Counted from the stretch's first letter, positions 29,697-40,122 are shown. The stretch is DNA of 64,000 bases from Bacillus sp. FSL H8-0547 (GCA_038002745.1 JBBODD010000001.1:1798001-1862000), one strand, 5' to 3'. Notes: generated by a model from the letters alone, not told the origin. A program made the numbers and translations.

Positions 29697-31541
29697 ATGA
29701 ACAAAGTCGGTTTTTTCAGATCCATCCATTTCAAATTCGTCATGGTCTATGTACTCCTGATCATGATTGCCATGCAGATTATCGGTGTTTATTTCGTTCA
29801 GCAGCTTGAACGGTCCCTCACCGAAAATTTCAATACATCCATTACGCAGCGAATCAATTTCATCAACTACAGCATCGAGCAGGAAATGTCCAAGGAGAGG
29901 ACGGAGGATCCGACCGGAACTCTCCCCACTCTTGAAGAAGACATCACCGCCATACTAAAGGATTTCGCAAAGGATGAAATCCAGGAAATCCGTGTCATCG
30001 ATAAAAACAGCCGCGTCATTGCAACATCAGATCCGAACAACAGCGACATTATCGGCAAGCGTACGACGGAAGTGCTTGTGAAACGAACGCTTGTCTTTGA
30101 AAAGCCTGATGAAAAAGTCTATATAGATAAACCAACAAGCAGGCGCGTGAAAATTTCTTCTACACCGATTAAAAACATCAATCAGGAAACGATTGGCGCC
30201 CTCTATCTGGTCGCATCAATGGAAGAAGTCTTCTCCCAAATGCGCGTCATCAACGGGATTCTCGCGACCGGAACCGGTATTTCCTTGGCAATTACGGCAC
30301 TTCTCGGGGTCTTTCTTGCAAGAACGATTACAAGACCGATGTCCGATATGCGAAAGCAGGCATTGGAGCTTGCGAAGGGGAACTTTTCTCGAAAAGTCCG
30401 CGTTTACGGCGAGGATGAAATCGGCCAGCTTGCGGTGACTTTTAACAACCTGACAGACAAGCTTGAAGAAGCCCAGGCATCAACTGAAGGCGAGCGGAAA
30501 AAGCTTGCATCCGTGATTGCCCATATGACGGACGGCGTTATCGCGACAAACCGCGCAGGCGATGTGATTCTCGTGAACAGTCCTGCGATCGAAATGCTGA
30601 ACGTTTCACGTGAAACGGTGCTTGATGTTCCAATCACGAAGGTTCTCGGTATTGACGATGAATATACGTTTGATAGTTTAATTGACCAGCAGGACTCTCT
30701 CATCCTTGATGCAAGCACAGAGGACAAACCGTACATCCTTAAGGTTAACTTTTCGACGATTCAGCAGGAGCAAAAGCGCATCACCGGTCTGATCGCGGTG
30801 ATCTACGATATTACGGAGCAGGAGAAAATCGATGAGGAGCGCCGCGAATTTGTTGCGAACGTGTCACATGAGCTCCGGACGCCGCTTACGACGATGCGCA
30901 GCTACCTGGAAGCACTTGCCGATGGGGCGTGGGAAGACAGGGACATTGCCCCGCAGTTTTTGAATGTAACGCAAAATGAAACCGAGCGGATGATCCGCCT
31001 TGTCAACGATCTTCTGCAGCTGTCAAAGCTCGACAGCAAGGATTACCGCATCAACAAAGAGTGGGTCAACTTCACAGCCTTCTTCAACCAGATCATCGAC
31101 AGGTTTGAAATGACGAAAGAGCAGCATGTCTCCTTCCTTCGCGACCTGCCGGAAGAAAAGCTCTATGTCGATATTGATCCTGATAAAATTACACAGGTGC
31201 TCGACAACATTATTTCCAACGCCCTGAAATATTCTCCAGAGGGCGGACTGATTACCTTTAAGACAGAAATCATGGATGACATGCTCCAGATCAGCGTCAC
31301 CGACCAGGGCATGGGCATCCCAAAAGGAACAGAGCATAAGATTTTTGAGCGGTTTTACCGCGTGGATAAAGCAAGAACGAGAAAGCTTGGCGGCACTGGA
31401 CTGGGGCTTGCCATCGCAAAAGAAATGATCGGGGCCCATGACGGTGAAATCTGGGCGGAAAGCGTGGAAGGCAAAGGGACAACGATCCTGTTTACCCTTC
31501 CATTTACAAGGGATCAAGAGGATGAGTGGGATGAATCGTGA
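29697..31541 (+). CDS. walK: Essential sensor histidine kinase WalK (YycG)
   Basis: Membrane kinase that phosphorylates WalR. The 614-aa protein has a transmembrane helix (about 12-30), an extracellular Cache-like domain, a second helix (about 183-203), HAMP, PAS, the HisKA box V-A-N-V-S-H-E-L-R-T-P-L and an ATPase domain with D-Q-G-M-G-I-P and G-G-T-G-L-G-L-A. The gene contains a perfect parS palindrome and overlaps yycH by 11 bases. Confidence 0.97.
   Translation: MNKVGFFRSIHFKFVMVYVLLIMIAMQIIGVYFVQQLERSLTENFNTSITQRINFINYSIEQEMSKERTEDPTGTLPTLEEDITAILKDFAKDEIQEIRVIDKNSRVIATSDPNNSDIIGKRTTEVLVKRTLVFEKPDEKVYIDKPTSRRVKISSTPIKNINQETIGALYLVASMEEVFSQMRVINGILATGTGISLAITALLGVFLARTITRPMSDMRKQALELAKGNFSRKVRVYGEDEIGQLAVTFNNLTDKLEEAQASTEGERKKLASVIAHMTDGVIATNRAGDVILVNSPAIEMLNVSRETVLDVPITKVLGIDDEYTFDSLIDQQDSLILDASTEDKPYILKVNFSTIQQEQKRITGLIAVIYDITEQEKIDEERREFVANVSHELRTPLTTMRSYLEALADGAWEDRDIAPQFLNVTQNETERMIRLVNDLLQLSKLDSKDYRINKEWVNFTAFFNQIIDRFEMTKEQHVSFLRDLPEEKLYVDIDPDKITQVLDNIISNALKYSPEGGLITFKTEIMDDMLQISVTDQGMGIPKGTEHKIFERFYRVDKARTRKLGGTGLGLAIAKEMIGAHDGEIWAESVEGKGTTILFTLPFTRDQEDEWDES
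30602..30617. other. parS site inside walK
   Basis: CGTTTCACGTGAAACG is a perfect 16-bp palindrome, identical to the parS consensus except at the two outermost bases. It should be a Spo0J loading site about 26 kb from dnaA. Confidence 0.9.
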
Positions 31542-32871
31542 AAATATAAAAACCGTTATATTGGTGCTGCTCGTCTGCGGAAGTGTGTTTTTCACCTACA
31601 ACCTTTGGACGTTTAAGCCGAACTACGATTTCATCGACAGCAGCCAGTACCTTGAAAATGAGCCGATCAGCAACGTGAAGCATGAACCGGAGGACGTCAT
31701 CCGTCCCTATCAGATGATGGTTCATGACAAAGCGGAGCATTACGGCACCTACCGGCCGGAACGGATCGACTTTGTCTGGAATCAGCTGAAAAACTGGAAC
31801 ATGGGCGAAGTGAAAAATGTATCCGGTAAATACACGGCAGATGAGCTGGATGAGTGGCTGACGGGAAAAAGCGAATCGAGAAAGATCGAGTTTCTCTTCA
31901 GCGACAAAGTTCCGTTTGAACTCTTTCAGTCTATTTTTCAATACAAGTCACAAAAAACGATCTACTCATCATTTGACCGGATCGTCCTTCCAAGCGGGAA
32001 AAACGGATCGTTTCAAAAGATCTTGTTTATTTCAATGGAACAAAGACTCGTCTATGAAGCTTCCATCAGCAATGAAAACGCCAAAGGCATCATTGCGTCT
32101 GTGATTGAAAAGCGGGAAAACCTTGACCGCTTCGTGCCAGAGGTGATTTCTGAAGACAATCGATTGCTGCTTCCTGAGGGCCGGATTGCTCTGGATGAAA
32201 TCGAATATATCATCAACTCCGTCAATGGCGAAGCGTTCAAGCGGGCGCTCTTTACGAATCCCGATTACGTCCGCCGGGAAATGAAGCCGACACAAAACGT
32301 TTATACGGACGGAACAAGTCTTTTGACGATCTATCCGAGCCAGGAACGGCTGCGGTTTGTGAACCCGACCATTGACCCGAGCATGTTTATTGAACGGGGA
32401 AAAGCGATGAAGCAAAGCATCGAATTTTTGAACGATCACGGCGGATGGACGGATGAGTACCACTTCTACAGCATGAATCCCGACAGCCAGCTCGTCTCAT
32501 TCCGGCTGATGATCGATTCCATTCCCGTTTTTGAAAACAATTCAAAAACATTCGGCCCGACGGAAATCGCGATGCGCTGGGGAGATAATGAAATCGCCAC
32601 TTACTCAAGACCGCTCTACCGTCTGAATTCAGGTTACAGCCCAAGCGCTGTCGACATGCTTTCAAGCAAAGAAATTGTCAGCCAGCTGAAGCAGAAAAAA
32701 AGCATCGAACCGGACAAAGTGAAGCGGGTCTTCCCTGCTTATGAAATGTCGGCAACAGCAGAGCCGAGAATCGTTGCCATCAAACCTTATTGGTACGCTG
32801 AAACAACGGGCGGCCAATACGTGAAACTGCATACCGAAACGCTTGGAGGGAACAGCGATGGACTGGAGTAA
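31531..32871 (+). CDS. yycH: WalRK regulator YycH (WalH)
   Basis: Membrane-anchored extracytoplasmic protein that with YycI controls WalK activity (repressing in B. subtilis). The 446-aa protein has one N-terminal helix (IKTVILVLLVCGSVFFTYNLW) and a large outside domain. ATG 31531 (M-N-R-E-N-I-K-T) is chosen since AGAGG is 9 bases upstream; the ATG three codons earlier is too close. It overlaps walK and, at its end, yycI. Confidence 0.93.
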   Translation: MNRENIKTVILVLLVCGSVFFTYNLWTFKPNYDFIDSSQYLENEPISNVKHEPEDVIRPYQMMVHDKAEHYGTYRPERIDFVWNQLKNWNMGEVKNVSGKYTADELDEWLTGKSESRKIEFLFSDKVPFELFQSIFQYKSQKTIYSSFDRIVLPSGKNGSFQKILFISMEQRLVYEASISNENAKGIIASVIEKRENLDRFVPEVISEDNRLLLPEGRIALDEIEYIINSVNGEAFKRALFTNPDYVRREMKPTQNVYTDGTSLLTIYPSQERLRFVNPTIDPSMFIERGKAMKQSIEFLNDHGGWTDEYHFYSMNPDSQLVSFRLMIDSIPVFENNSKTFGPTEIAMRWGDNEIATYSRPLYRLNSGYSPSAVDMLSSKEIVSQLKQKKSIEPDKVKRVFPAYEMSATAEPRIVAIKPYWYAETTGGQYVKLHTETLGGNSDGLE

Positions 32872-33664
32872 AACGAAAACCATTTTCATTCTGGCTTTCC
32901 TTGTCCTAAACACCTTCTTAGCCATTCAATATTTCAATATCGTCATCACCAACAGCCGGTATGATGTCATTAAAGAGCCGCTAATCGAGGAGCAGCTTGC
33001 GGCAGAGGGCATTACGTACAAGAAGCTCCCGGAAGGCAATGAAACTGGCGCCTACATTACGGCTGAGAGCAAGGTGTTTACAGAGGAAGAGCTGAAGTCC
33101 CTCCCTGCCCAGGACGTACTGAATCTCGAGGATGAAATTACGTCCCTGCGGGCGGAATTTGAAAAGCCCTTCACCCTGCCTGAAACAAACACACAAAGCA
33201 AGCTTAATCAGATTGTGAGAGAAAACATTCTCTCGGGCGACCAATATGCCTTCTGGAAAACGGACAACGTGAAAAACACGATCATCTACATCCAGACCTA
33301 CAATGACCGGCTTGTGTTTCAGGACCTGTCAGCCGACCAGAAAATCGGGATGCTGACCCTGTTTTTAAACGATAAAAATCAGCTCGTCAGCTATGAGCAG
33401 ACGCTGCTTGAAAACATTCAGGACCTTGAGGGCAAGCAGGACACGCTCCCTGCCATTAAGGCGCTTGAGGCCCTTTACAACAAGAATGACTTAAAACCGA
33501 ATAGCACGGTGACAGAGGTTCAGTTCGGCTATTATACGCCGTTCCCGCTCTCGGGCGAACAGATCCTCGCCCCGACCTGGCACATCGTCGTCAATGATTC
33601 GGAGGATTATTACGTAAATGCATTAGAAGGACAGGTCATCCGTTCTAATGAAAAATTGGAGTGA
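32858..33664 (+). CDS. yycI: WalRK regulator YycI (WalI)
   Basis: Partner of YycH, with the same plan: a single N-terminal helix ([20 protein letters not shown]) and an external domain; 268 aa. GGAGGG sits before ATG 32858. It overlaps the end of yycH by 14 bases. Confidence 0.93.
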   Translation: MDWSKTKTIFILAFLVLNTFLAIQYFNIVITNSRYDVIKEPLIEEQLAAEGITYKKLPEGNETGAYITAESKVFTEEELKSLPAQDVLNLEDEITSLRAEFEKPFTLPETNTQSKLNQIVRENILSGDQYAFWKTDNVKNTIIYIQTYNDRLVFQDLSADQKIGMLTLFLNDKNQLVSYEQTLLENIQDLEGKQDTLPAIKALEALYNKNDLKPNSTVTEVQFGYYTPFPLSGEQILAPTWHIVVNDSEDYYVNALEGQVIRSNEKLE

Positions 33665-33669
33665 ACGCA

Positions 33670-34464
33670 ATGAGTCTGCAATTCAGTGTTCTCGCAAGCG
33701 GAAGCACGGGAAATGCAACATATGTCGAAACAGTCAAGCACTCTCTGCTCGTTGATGCCGGATTCAGCGGCAAGCAGATGGAAGCCCTGTTTCAGCAGAT
33801 CGGAAGAAAAATCAACAAGCTGTCAGGTATACTCGTAACCCATGAGCACAGCGACCACATCAAAGGACTGGGCATCCTGGCACGCAAGTACAATCTGCCT
33901 GTCTATGCCAACGAAAAAACGTGGCAGGCGATGGAAGGACTGATTGGAGCGATCCATCCCGACCAGAAATTCATCTTCCAGACCGGGACCGTTCAATCGT
34001 TCGGCGGAATCGACGTCGAATCATTCGGCGTGTCCCATGACGCGGCCGAGCCGATGTTCTACACCTTCCACCACGAAGGGAAAAAGCTAGCTCTGATCAC
34101 AGACACCGGATATGTCAGCGACAGAATGAAAGGCATCATCCACAATGCGGATGCCTTCGTGTTTGAAAGCAACCATGACGTCGACATGCTGCGCATGGGC
34201 CACTATCCGTGGAGCGTCAAGCGCCGGATCCTGAGCGATGTCGGCCACGTTTCCAATGAAGACGCGGCGCTTGCCATGACCGATGTCATCGGCGACAAAA
34301 CAAAACGCATCTACCTTGCCCATCTCAGCAAAGACAACAACATGAAAGAGCTCGCCCGCATGTCCGTCCAGCAGACGCTTGAAGGTAAAGGCTACATGCC
34401 GGGAGAGCAGTTCGACCTTTACGACACAGACCCAAAAACCCCCACCCCCCTTGTGCTTGTTTAG
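33670..34464 (+). CDS. walJ: Metallo-beta-lactamase-fold exonuclease WalJ (YycJ)
   Basis: The 264-aa protein shows the MBL metal-binding block [10 protein letters not shown] and begins [15 protein letters not shown]. YycJ homologues are 5'-3' DNA exonucleases linked to mismatch repair and to cell-wall/replication coordination. ATG 33670 has GGAG at the right distance. It is the last gene coupled to walRK-yycHI. Confidence 0.93.
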   Translation: MSLQFSVLASGSTGNATYVETVKHSLLVDAGFSGKQMEALFQQIGRKINKLSGILVTHEHSDHIKGLGILARKYNLPVYANEKTWQAMEGLIGAIHPDQKFIFQTGTVQSFGGIDVESFGVSHDAAEPMFYTFHHEGKKLALITDTGYVSDRMKGIIHNADAFVFESNHDVDMLRMGHYPWSVKRRILSDVGHVSNEDAALAMTDVIGDKTKRIYLAHLSKDNNMKELARMSVQQTLEGKGYMPGEQFDLYDTDPKTPTPLVLV

Positions 34465-34581
34465 CACAGCAATTGGAGTTTTTTTAAAGATCCTTGGGTA
34501 TACTGAATCTATATAACGTCCTGCAAAAGCTCCTGCTAAAAAGGAGCTTTCGCGCTACATAAAAGATGGGTGGGATAACCA

Positions 34582-35799
<1,218 letters not shown>

Positions 35800-35852
35800 A
35801 CTTCTCCTGTTTTTTCTTTGAAGAGGAAACAAATAAAAATTCACCACATTGA

Positions 35853-35970
35853 TGTCCAGCTTCAGCGCCTAACTCCTCGGCCAGAACAAAATCACGCAAA
35901 AAGTCAAAACCGGACTTTTTGCGTGATTTCTTATCTGTCTGTCGGAGCTGAACAGGCGCTTACGCTTTTC
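35853..35970 (+). repeat. Structured intergenic repeat, copy 2
   Basis: Partner of 4941-5059. The outer arms AGCGCC/GGCGCT are kept. The inner stem AAATCACGCAAAAAGTC (35889-35905) against GACTTTTTGCGTGATTT (35913-35929) pairs perfectly. Relative to copy 1, two positions of the left arm differ and both partners on the right arm have changed to match. Confidence 0.82.
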
Positions 35971-35974
35971 TCGT

Positions 35975-36196
35975 TGTGGATAAGGAGAATTATTTATGAA
36001 ATGCTGCGAAGAACACATTGAATTAGCGATAGATATGTATGTAGACGAGCACGAAATCGCGCCAGAAATCGAAAAAATCAGAGAAATCAACAAGTTATCC
36101 ACACCCTGTGAATTGTGCACAAACCCTGCTGTATATATAGTGGGGAACTAATATTCGCACACTAAATGTGGATAAGTTGTACACAAATGTGGATAA
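35975..36196. promoter_or_regulatory. DnaA-box cluster upstream of rlmH
   Basis: Four exact boxes lie within 222 bp: TGTGGATAA at 35975-35983, TTATCCACA at 36095-36103, and TGTGGATAA at 36167-36175 and 36188-36196. A fifth is at 36809-36817, beyond rlmH. To my knowledge B. subtilis has a DnaA-bound cluster near yydA (= rlmH), so this is probably the same control site. Confidence 0.75.
35996..36151 (+). CDS. yyzF: CxxH/CxxC family small protein YyzF
   Basis: This 51-aa protein reads M-K-C-C-E-E-H-I-E-L-A and later C-E-L-C near the end, the C-x-x-H ... C-x-x-C pattern of the YyzF family, which probably binds zinc. AAGGAG lies 8 bases before the ATG. It is in its usual place between htrC and rlmH. 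Function is unknown. One DnaA box lies inside the gene. Confidence 0.88.
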   Translation: MKCCEEHIELAIDMYVDEHEIAPEIEKIREINKLSTPCELCTNPAVYIVGN

Positions 36197-36233
36197 CATC
36201 TGTTGGTAATCTGAATCAAAGTGGGGATAGCCT

Positions 36234-36713
36234 GTGAACATCACAATTTGCACAATCGGCAAGCTAAAAGAAAAATACCTGAAACAAGGAATCGACGAAT
36301 TCCTCAAGCGACTAACACCATACGCCAAAGTCGATATCATTGAACTCCCGGACGAAAAAGCACCCGAAAACCTCAGCGAATCCGAAATGGAAATGGTGAA
36401 GCAAAAAGAAGGCGAACGCCTCCTTTCAAAAATTTCCGATGATACTCATGTTATAGCGCTGGCGATCAAAGGGAAAATGAAATCATCTGAGGAGCTTGCA
36501 GCTGATCTGGACCGGCTTGCTACCTATGGAAAGAGCAAAGTGGCGTTTGTTATTGGCGGATCTCTTGGATTGAGTGATGATGTTTTGAAGAGAGCGAATG
36601 ATACCCTGTCATTTTCGAAGATGACTTTTCCGCATCAGCTGATGAGGCTGATATTGGTTGAGCAGGTGTATCGGGCTTTTCGGATTAATCGGGGGGAGCC
36701 TTATCATAAATAG
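36234..36713 (+). CDS. rlmH: 23S rRNA pseudouridine-1915 N3-methyltransferase RlmH
   Basis: SPOUT methyltransferase of 159 aa acting on helix 69 of 23S rRNA in the assembled ribosome. It starts [15 protein letters not shown] and has the SAM knot I-G-G-S-L-G-L-S. The end is R-G-E-P-Y-H-K. GTG/ATG choice is clear from the collinear start (GTG 36234). The 3' end is the insertion site of the downstream island; the protein is kept intact by the attachment sequence. Confidence 0.97.
   Translation: MNITICTIGKLKEKYLKQGIDEFLKRLTPYAKVDIIELPDEKAPENLSESEMEMVKQKEGERLLSKISDDTHVIALAIKGKMKSSEELAADLDRLATYGKSKVAFVIGGSLGLSDDVLKRANDTLSFSKMTFPHQLMRLILVEQVYRAFRINRGEPYHK
36696..36713 (+). other. Left attachment site (attL-like) in the rlmH 3' end
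   Basis: GAGCCTTATCATAAATAG encodes E-P-Y-H-K-stop and matches 40105-40121 at 16 of 17 bases. It contains TATCATAA, the core of the rlmH (orfX) attachment site used by staphylococcal SCC elements. All conserved chromosomal order ends here. Confidence 0.75.
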
Positions 36714-36762
36714 AGGCAAAAATTTTTGTAGATAAGGCGGATATTTGCCATTTAAAGCAGGG

Positions 36763-36790
36763 AAAGAAGGTGTTAATAAGCCTTCTTTTT
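36763..36790. terminator. Terminator after rlmH
   Basis: AAAGAAGG and CCTTCTTT flank a 10-base loop, followed by T-rich sequence. Confidence 0.75.
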
Positions 36791-36834
36791 CTGTATCTAG
36801 ATATTGCATGTGGATAAGTGTAAGTGTTTGAAAG

Positions 36835-37275
36835 GTAGATTCCGTAAAATCAAATTCAAGCTTGACCTTATAAATTTGCCGTGAACGAGCATTCGTTCGC
36901 CCACCGCTAATCTTATCGACAAAGAGCTGTAGCAATTTTTTTTACTCTCTGGCTGAGGACGTATAGACTTCTACAAATTTTTCTAGTAGAAAATGAACTA
37001 ATTCAGGAGGAATAACTTTTGAATCGAATTTGATCATTTCGGTTAATAACTTGTTCCTTCTTTGTTCGTTTACTCGTTGACTGCACACGTAATATGTTTG
37101 CTTTCTTTTACTACCATCATTTAAAGTATTATAGATGTAATTGAAGGTACCATACCTTGTCCACAATCAAGACAGCGTAGGATACTACTCAATAAGAATG
37201 GTTCGTTTGATTGTCTTTGTTTAAACGATTTATTTTTCCTGCGAGATTGAACAAGACTCCAAAGTTTATTTTTAT
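36835..37275 (-). pseudogene. Decayed C-terminal part of a large serine recombinase
   Basis: In three pieces on the minus strand one can read the end of a large serine recombinase: W-S-L-V-Q-S-R-R-K, then L-L-S-S-I-L-R-C-L-D-C-G-Q-G-M-V (about 37190-37148), a frameshift, Y-Y-V-C-S-Q-R, an in-frame TAA (36942-36944) and L-L-Q-L-F-V-D-K-I. The C-x-x-C ... Y-Y-V-C-S pattern is the zinc ribbon of this family, which includes the Ccr recombinases of SCC. The catalytic N-terminal half is missing. It is surely inactive. Confidence 0.72.
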
Positions 37276-37683
37276 GTTATCCCTTTACCAAAATGATTAT
37301 TATTTCTTCCTTCCTTTTCTTCGCTTCTTATCCCATATCCCAGTTATCAACTTTTAACCAACTGATCGTGCCGTTATAGACTAGATTATAAGATGAAATT
37401 TGTATTCTGTCTGTTTTTCTTGGTAAGATGTGAGCTTTTACTACACTAAATAACTATTTCATGAAGTTAAAAAAGTAAAAGAATACTATACAGCTCTAAT
37501 AAGATAAAAATGTAAGTTGAAATATAGCATTTATTGCATTCTAACTGTGTTATTATTAGTATTTTTACGACTTACTAAGTTAACTTTAACGGTATTTTTA
37601 TGATTTTATAAGAACAGATTTAGGTAGATTTATCCAAACAATTTGTTATAATTCTATTAAAATGTTTTATAGGGGGATATAAG
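37276..37683. other. AT-rich gap before the dGTPase-like gene
   Basis: About 400 bp with no supported gene. It is very AT-rich. TATAAT at 37647-37652 is a likely -10 box for the following operon, with only a weak -35; AGGGGG at about 37671 is its ribosome binding site. Confidence 0.6.
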
Positions 37684-39174
37684 TTGGAAACGATTATTAA
37701 GTGGAGAGACTTACTAAATGAAAATAGACATAAAGACAAATATAAAGATGCAGAAAAGATTGCAAAAGAAAACAGGGAAAAGGAAGAGAGAAAAGCAATT
37801 GATTTAAATATGATTCATGATCACAGAAATGAATTTGAACGTGATTATGATCGTATTATGAATTCTTCTTCTTTAAGAAGATTACAGGATAAGGCTCAGG
37901 TTTTCCCTCTTCAAGCAAGTGATTTTATAAGAACTAGACTTACCCATTCGATGGAAGTATCGTCGATAGCAAGGTCATTTGGTATTTGGCTTGAAAAATG
38001 GTTAATTGAAGTGAAAGAAGAATTGGGCATTGAGGATTATGGGAAAATCCCTGCTATTTTAGCAACTGCAGGATTAGTACATGATTTGGGTAATCCTCCT
38101 TATGGTCACTATGGAGAAGATGTTATAAAAAATTGGTTCAATACATATTTTCAAGAAAATGAGGATATTCCCTTAACACAGCCTCAAAAAAATGATTTCA
38201 TTAACTTTGATGGAAATGCACAGGGGCTAAGAATCTTAACTAGACTACAGTTCTTAAATGATCAATTTGGAATTAATTTTACTTATGGTACATTATCTGT
38301 GCTTTTAAAGTATCCATTTGATTCCTCTGATGACTATGCTGTTGAGAATGGGAAATTCGGTTATTTTCAGCAGGATATAGAAATTGGAACAGAAATTATT
38401 AGCCAAACAGTTAAGATTCCCGGAAAAAGAAATCCTTTAACCTATTTTTTAGAAGCTGCAGACGATATTGCATATTTAGGTTCAGATCTGGAAGATGGGG
38501 TAAAAAAGAAAATAGTTCCTTGGGAAAAGATATTTGAAGAACAAATCATAGAAGAAAATGTACACGGAATTTATCATGCTTATAAAAATGATATTGATGG
38601 CTTAAAAGAAAAACATGATAAGGCAAAAAATCAGGGTTTTCCAGATAATTTACTAACAAGTGTCCAAAATTTTAAGGTCTGGGCGCAAGGACAAATGATC
38701 AGGGAAATTAAAGAGGTTTTTGTAGAAAATTATGAACAAATAATGAATGGTGAATTTGGTGAAGAAGAGTTTTTAAAGAAGACAAATAATGCACATCGTT
38801 TAAGAAAATTTCTAAAAAACTTACTTCAAGAATATATTTTTCCTAATAAAGAAGTTTTATCATTGGAGTTAGTTGGTGACTCAGTTTTATCGGACCTACT
38901 GACAATGTTCGTAAAACATTGTATAATTAACGAAACAGACGATTTTGAGAATGAATCGAAACCAAAATCGGGCAAGTTATTTAGGATGATATCGGAGAAT
39001 TTTGTTTTTGTTCACTTAATAAATGACGATTTTAATAACCCCGCAAAGGGTAAAGAAATAAAAGCCTTAGATTTGTACTCAAAGTTATTATTGATTACAG
39101 ACTTTATTTCAGGTATGACGGATTCTTACGCATTGGATTTACATCAAAAGCTAAAAGGTGTTAAAATGCCTTAA
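37684..39174 (+). CDS. dGTPase-like HD-domain phosphohydrolase
   Basis: This 496-aa protein resembles dGTP triphosphohydrolases, which cut dNTPs to nucleoside and triphosphate. Metal-binding HD residues are visible: H88 (R-L-T-H-S-M-E-V), H133-D134 (G-L-V-H-D-L-G-N-P-P), H142 and D260/D261 (A-A-D-D-I-A-Y); F-D-G-N-A-Q-G at 175-181 is also typical. The start is TTG 37684 with AGGGGG upstream. Codon usage is far more AT-rich than in the flanking core. It forms an operon with the NTase-fold gene 28 bp downstream. dGTPases are known anti-phage proteins, which suggests but does not prove defence. Confidence 0.85.
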   Translation: METIIKWRDLLNENRHKDKYKDAEKIAKENREKEERKAIDLNMIHDHRNEFERDYDRIMNSSSLRRLQDKAQVFPLQASDFIRTRLTHSMEVSSIARSFGIWLEKWLIEVKEELGIEDYGKIPAILATAGLVHDLGNPPYGHYGEDVIKNWFNTYFQENEDIPLTQPQKNDFINFDGNAQGLRILTRLQFLNDQFGINFTYGTLSVLLKYPFDSSDDYAVENGKFGYFQQDIEIGTEIISQTVKIPGKRNPLTYFLEAADDIAYLGSDLEDGVKKKIVPWEKIFEEQIIEENVHGIYHAYKNDIDGLKEKHDKAKNQGFPDNLLTSVQNFKVWAQGQMIREIKEVFVENYEQIMNGEFGEEEFLKKTNNAHRLRKFLKNLLQEYIFPNKEVLSLELVGDSVLSDLLTMFVKHCIINETDDFENESKPKSGKLFRMISENFVFVHLINDDFNNPAKGKEIKALDLYSKLLLITDFISGMTDSYALDLHQKLKGVKMP

Positions 39175-39202
39175 AAATGACATAGGATGGAGGATGAATA
39201 TC

Positions 39203-39925
39203 ATGGAATTTACGCCACAGATTAGAAATGATTTTTATGATGTTTTATCTAATCGTCCTACTGCCAGAAATTTAATTAAAAATCTAGAACAGAAGAGTAA
39301 TTTATTAATGTTTGGTGGATGTATTCGAGATTATTATGAACACCAATTTTATTATATCCCACGTGACTTTGACATTGTTATAACTGATTTAGATCAAGAT
39401 TTAGAAAGTTTCCTCGAAAAATTCAACTTCAATTATAAGAGGAACAAATTTGGTGGTTACAAGATAAAAGTAGATGATTTGCAGTTTGATATGTGGGAAA
39501 TTGAAAATACTTGGGCTTTCAAAGAAAAAATAGTTGAGTATAGAAGATTCCTTGATCTTAATAAAACTGTGTTTTTAAATATCGATAGTATATTTTATGA
39601 TTTAAATAAAGGAATACTATTTGATGAGGGTTTCAGTAATGCAATGACAACCAGAGAAATAGATATTGTATTAACACCCAATCCTTATCCAGAGCTAAAT
39701 ATAGCGCGAGCATTTAGATACAAATATAAATATAATTTAAAGTTTTCTAATCAGCTTCAAAGGTATCTAGATAAATGGATAAATAACTTTGAGGATAAGT
39801 TATATGCTATAAACTATTTAAAAGACATAGAATTAAAAAGATATAAGACTTCTATTATAGACTGGAACTATGAAACTTCTAATACTATATTTCACAGATA
39901 TAAAGATATAATTGTATCTGGTTAA
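39203..39925 (+). CDS. Nucleotidyltransferase-fold protein (poly(A)-polymerase/CCA-enzyme head-like)
   Basis: This 240-aa protein has M-F-G-G-C-I-R-D-Y-Y at about 36-45 and P-R-D-F-D-I-V-I at 53-60. These are the GG-x-x-R-D and D-x-D blocks of the CCA-adding/poly(A)-polymerase head domain. A further acidic block (DDLQFDMWEIE) follows near residue 95. It is shorter than true CCA enzymes and lacks their tail. ATG 39203 has GGAGG nine bases upstream; an ATG directly abutting that site is less likely. The substrate is unknown. It shares an operon with the dGTPase-like gene and ends before a strong terminator. Confidence 0.75.
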   Translation: MEFTPQIRNDFYDVLSNRPTARNLIKNLEQKSNLLMFGGCIRDYYEHQFYYIPRDFDIVITDLDQDLESFLEKFNFNYKRNKFGGYKIKVDDLQFDMWEIENTWAFKEKIVEYRRFLDLNKTVFLNIDSIFYDLNKGILFDEGFSNAMTTREIDIVLTPNPYPELNIARAFRYKYKYNLKFSNQLQRYLDKWINNFEDKLYAINYLKDIELKRYKTSIIDWNYETSNTIFHRYKDIIVSG

Positions 39926-39936
39926 GAATAGAAATA

Positions 39937-39972
39937 GAATGGCTTGGGGGAATTTCCTAAGCCATTCTTTTA
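39937..39972 (+). terminator. Terminator of the dGTPase-NTase operon
   Basis: AGAATGGCTT and AAGCCATTCT flank a short loop, followed by TTTAT. It closes the two-gene transcript. Confidence 0.87.
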
Positions 39973-40104
39973 TATTTTGTAGAAAATTTACTACCTCTAT
40001 AATATTTAGAAGTAGGCCTAATAATTATTTTACCTAGCTTAATTCATTAGGCGATATCGAAATGGATGTCATGGGATAATTTTTTGCCTCTTAAATAACT
40101 ACGT

Positions 40105-40122
40105 GAGCCATATCATAAATAA
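40105..40122 (+). other. Right attachment site (attR-like) of cassette 1
   Basis: GAGCCATATCATAAATAA reads E-P-Y-H-K-stop, a second copy of the rlmH terminus 3.4 kb downstream of the first. It would be the original gene end displaced by insertion. A 90-bp flank after it is repeated at 42388. Confidence 0.75.

Noticed and set aside
31438-31530. Longer N-terminus for YycH
   Set aside because: The extra residues lie inside walK in another frame and would precede the conserved membrane anchor. The ATG at 31531 has the right binding site.
39158-39202. Earlier start for the NTase-fold gene
   Set aside because: The upstream start overlaps the dGTPase stop and lacks a binding site, whereas GGAGG is ideally spaced for 39203.
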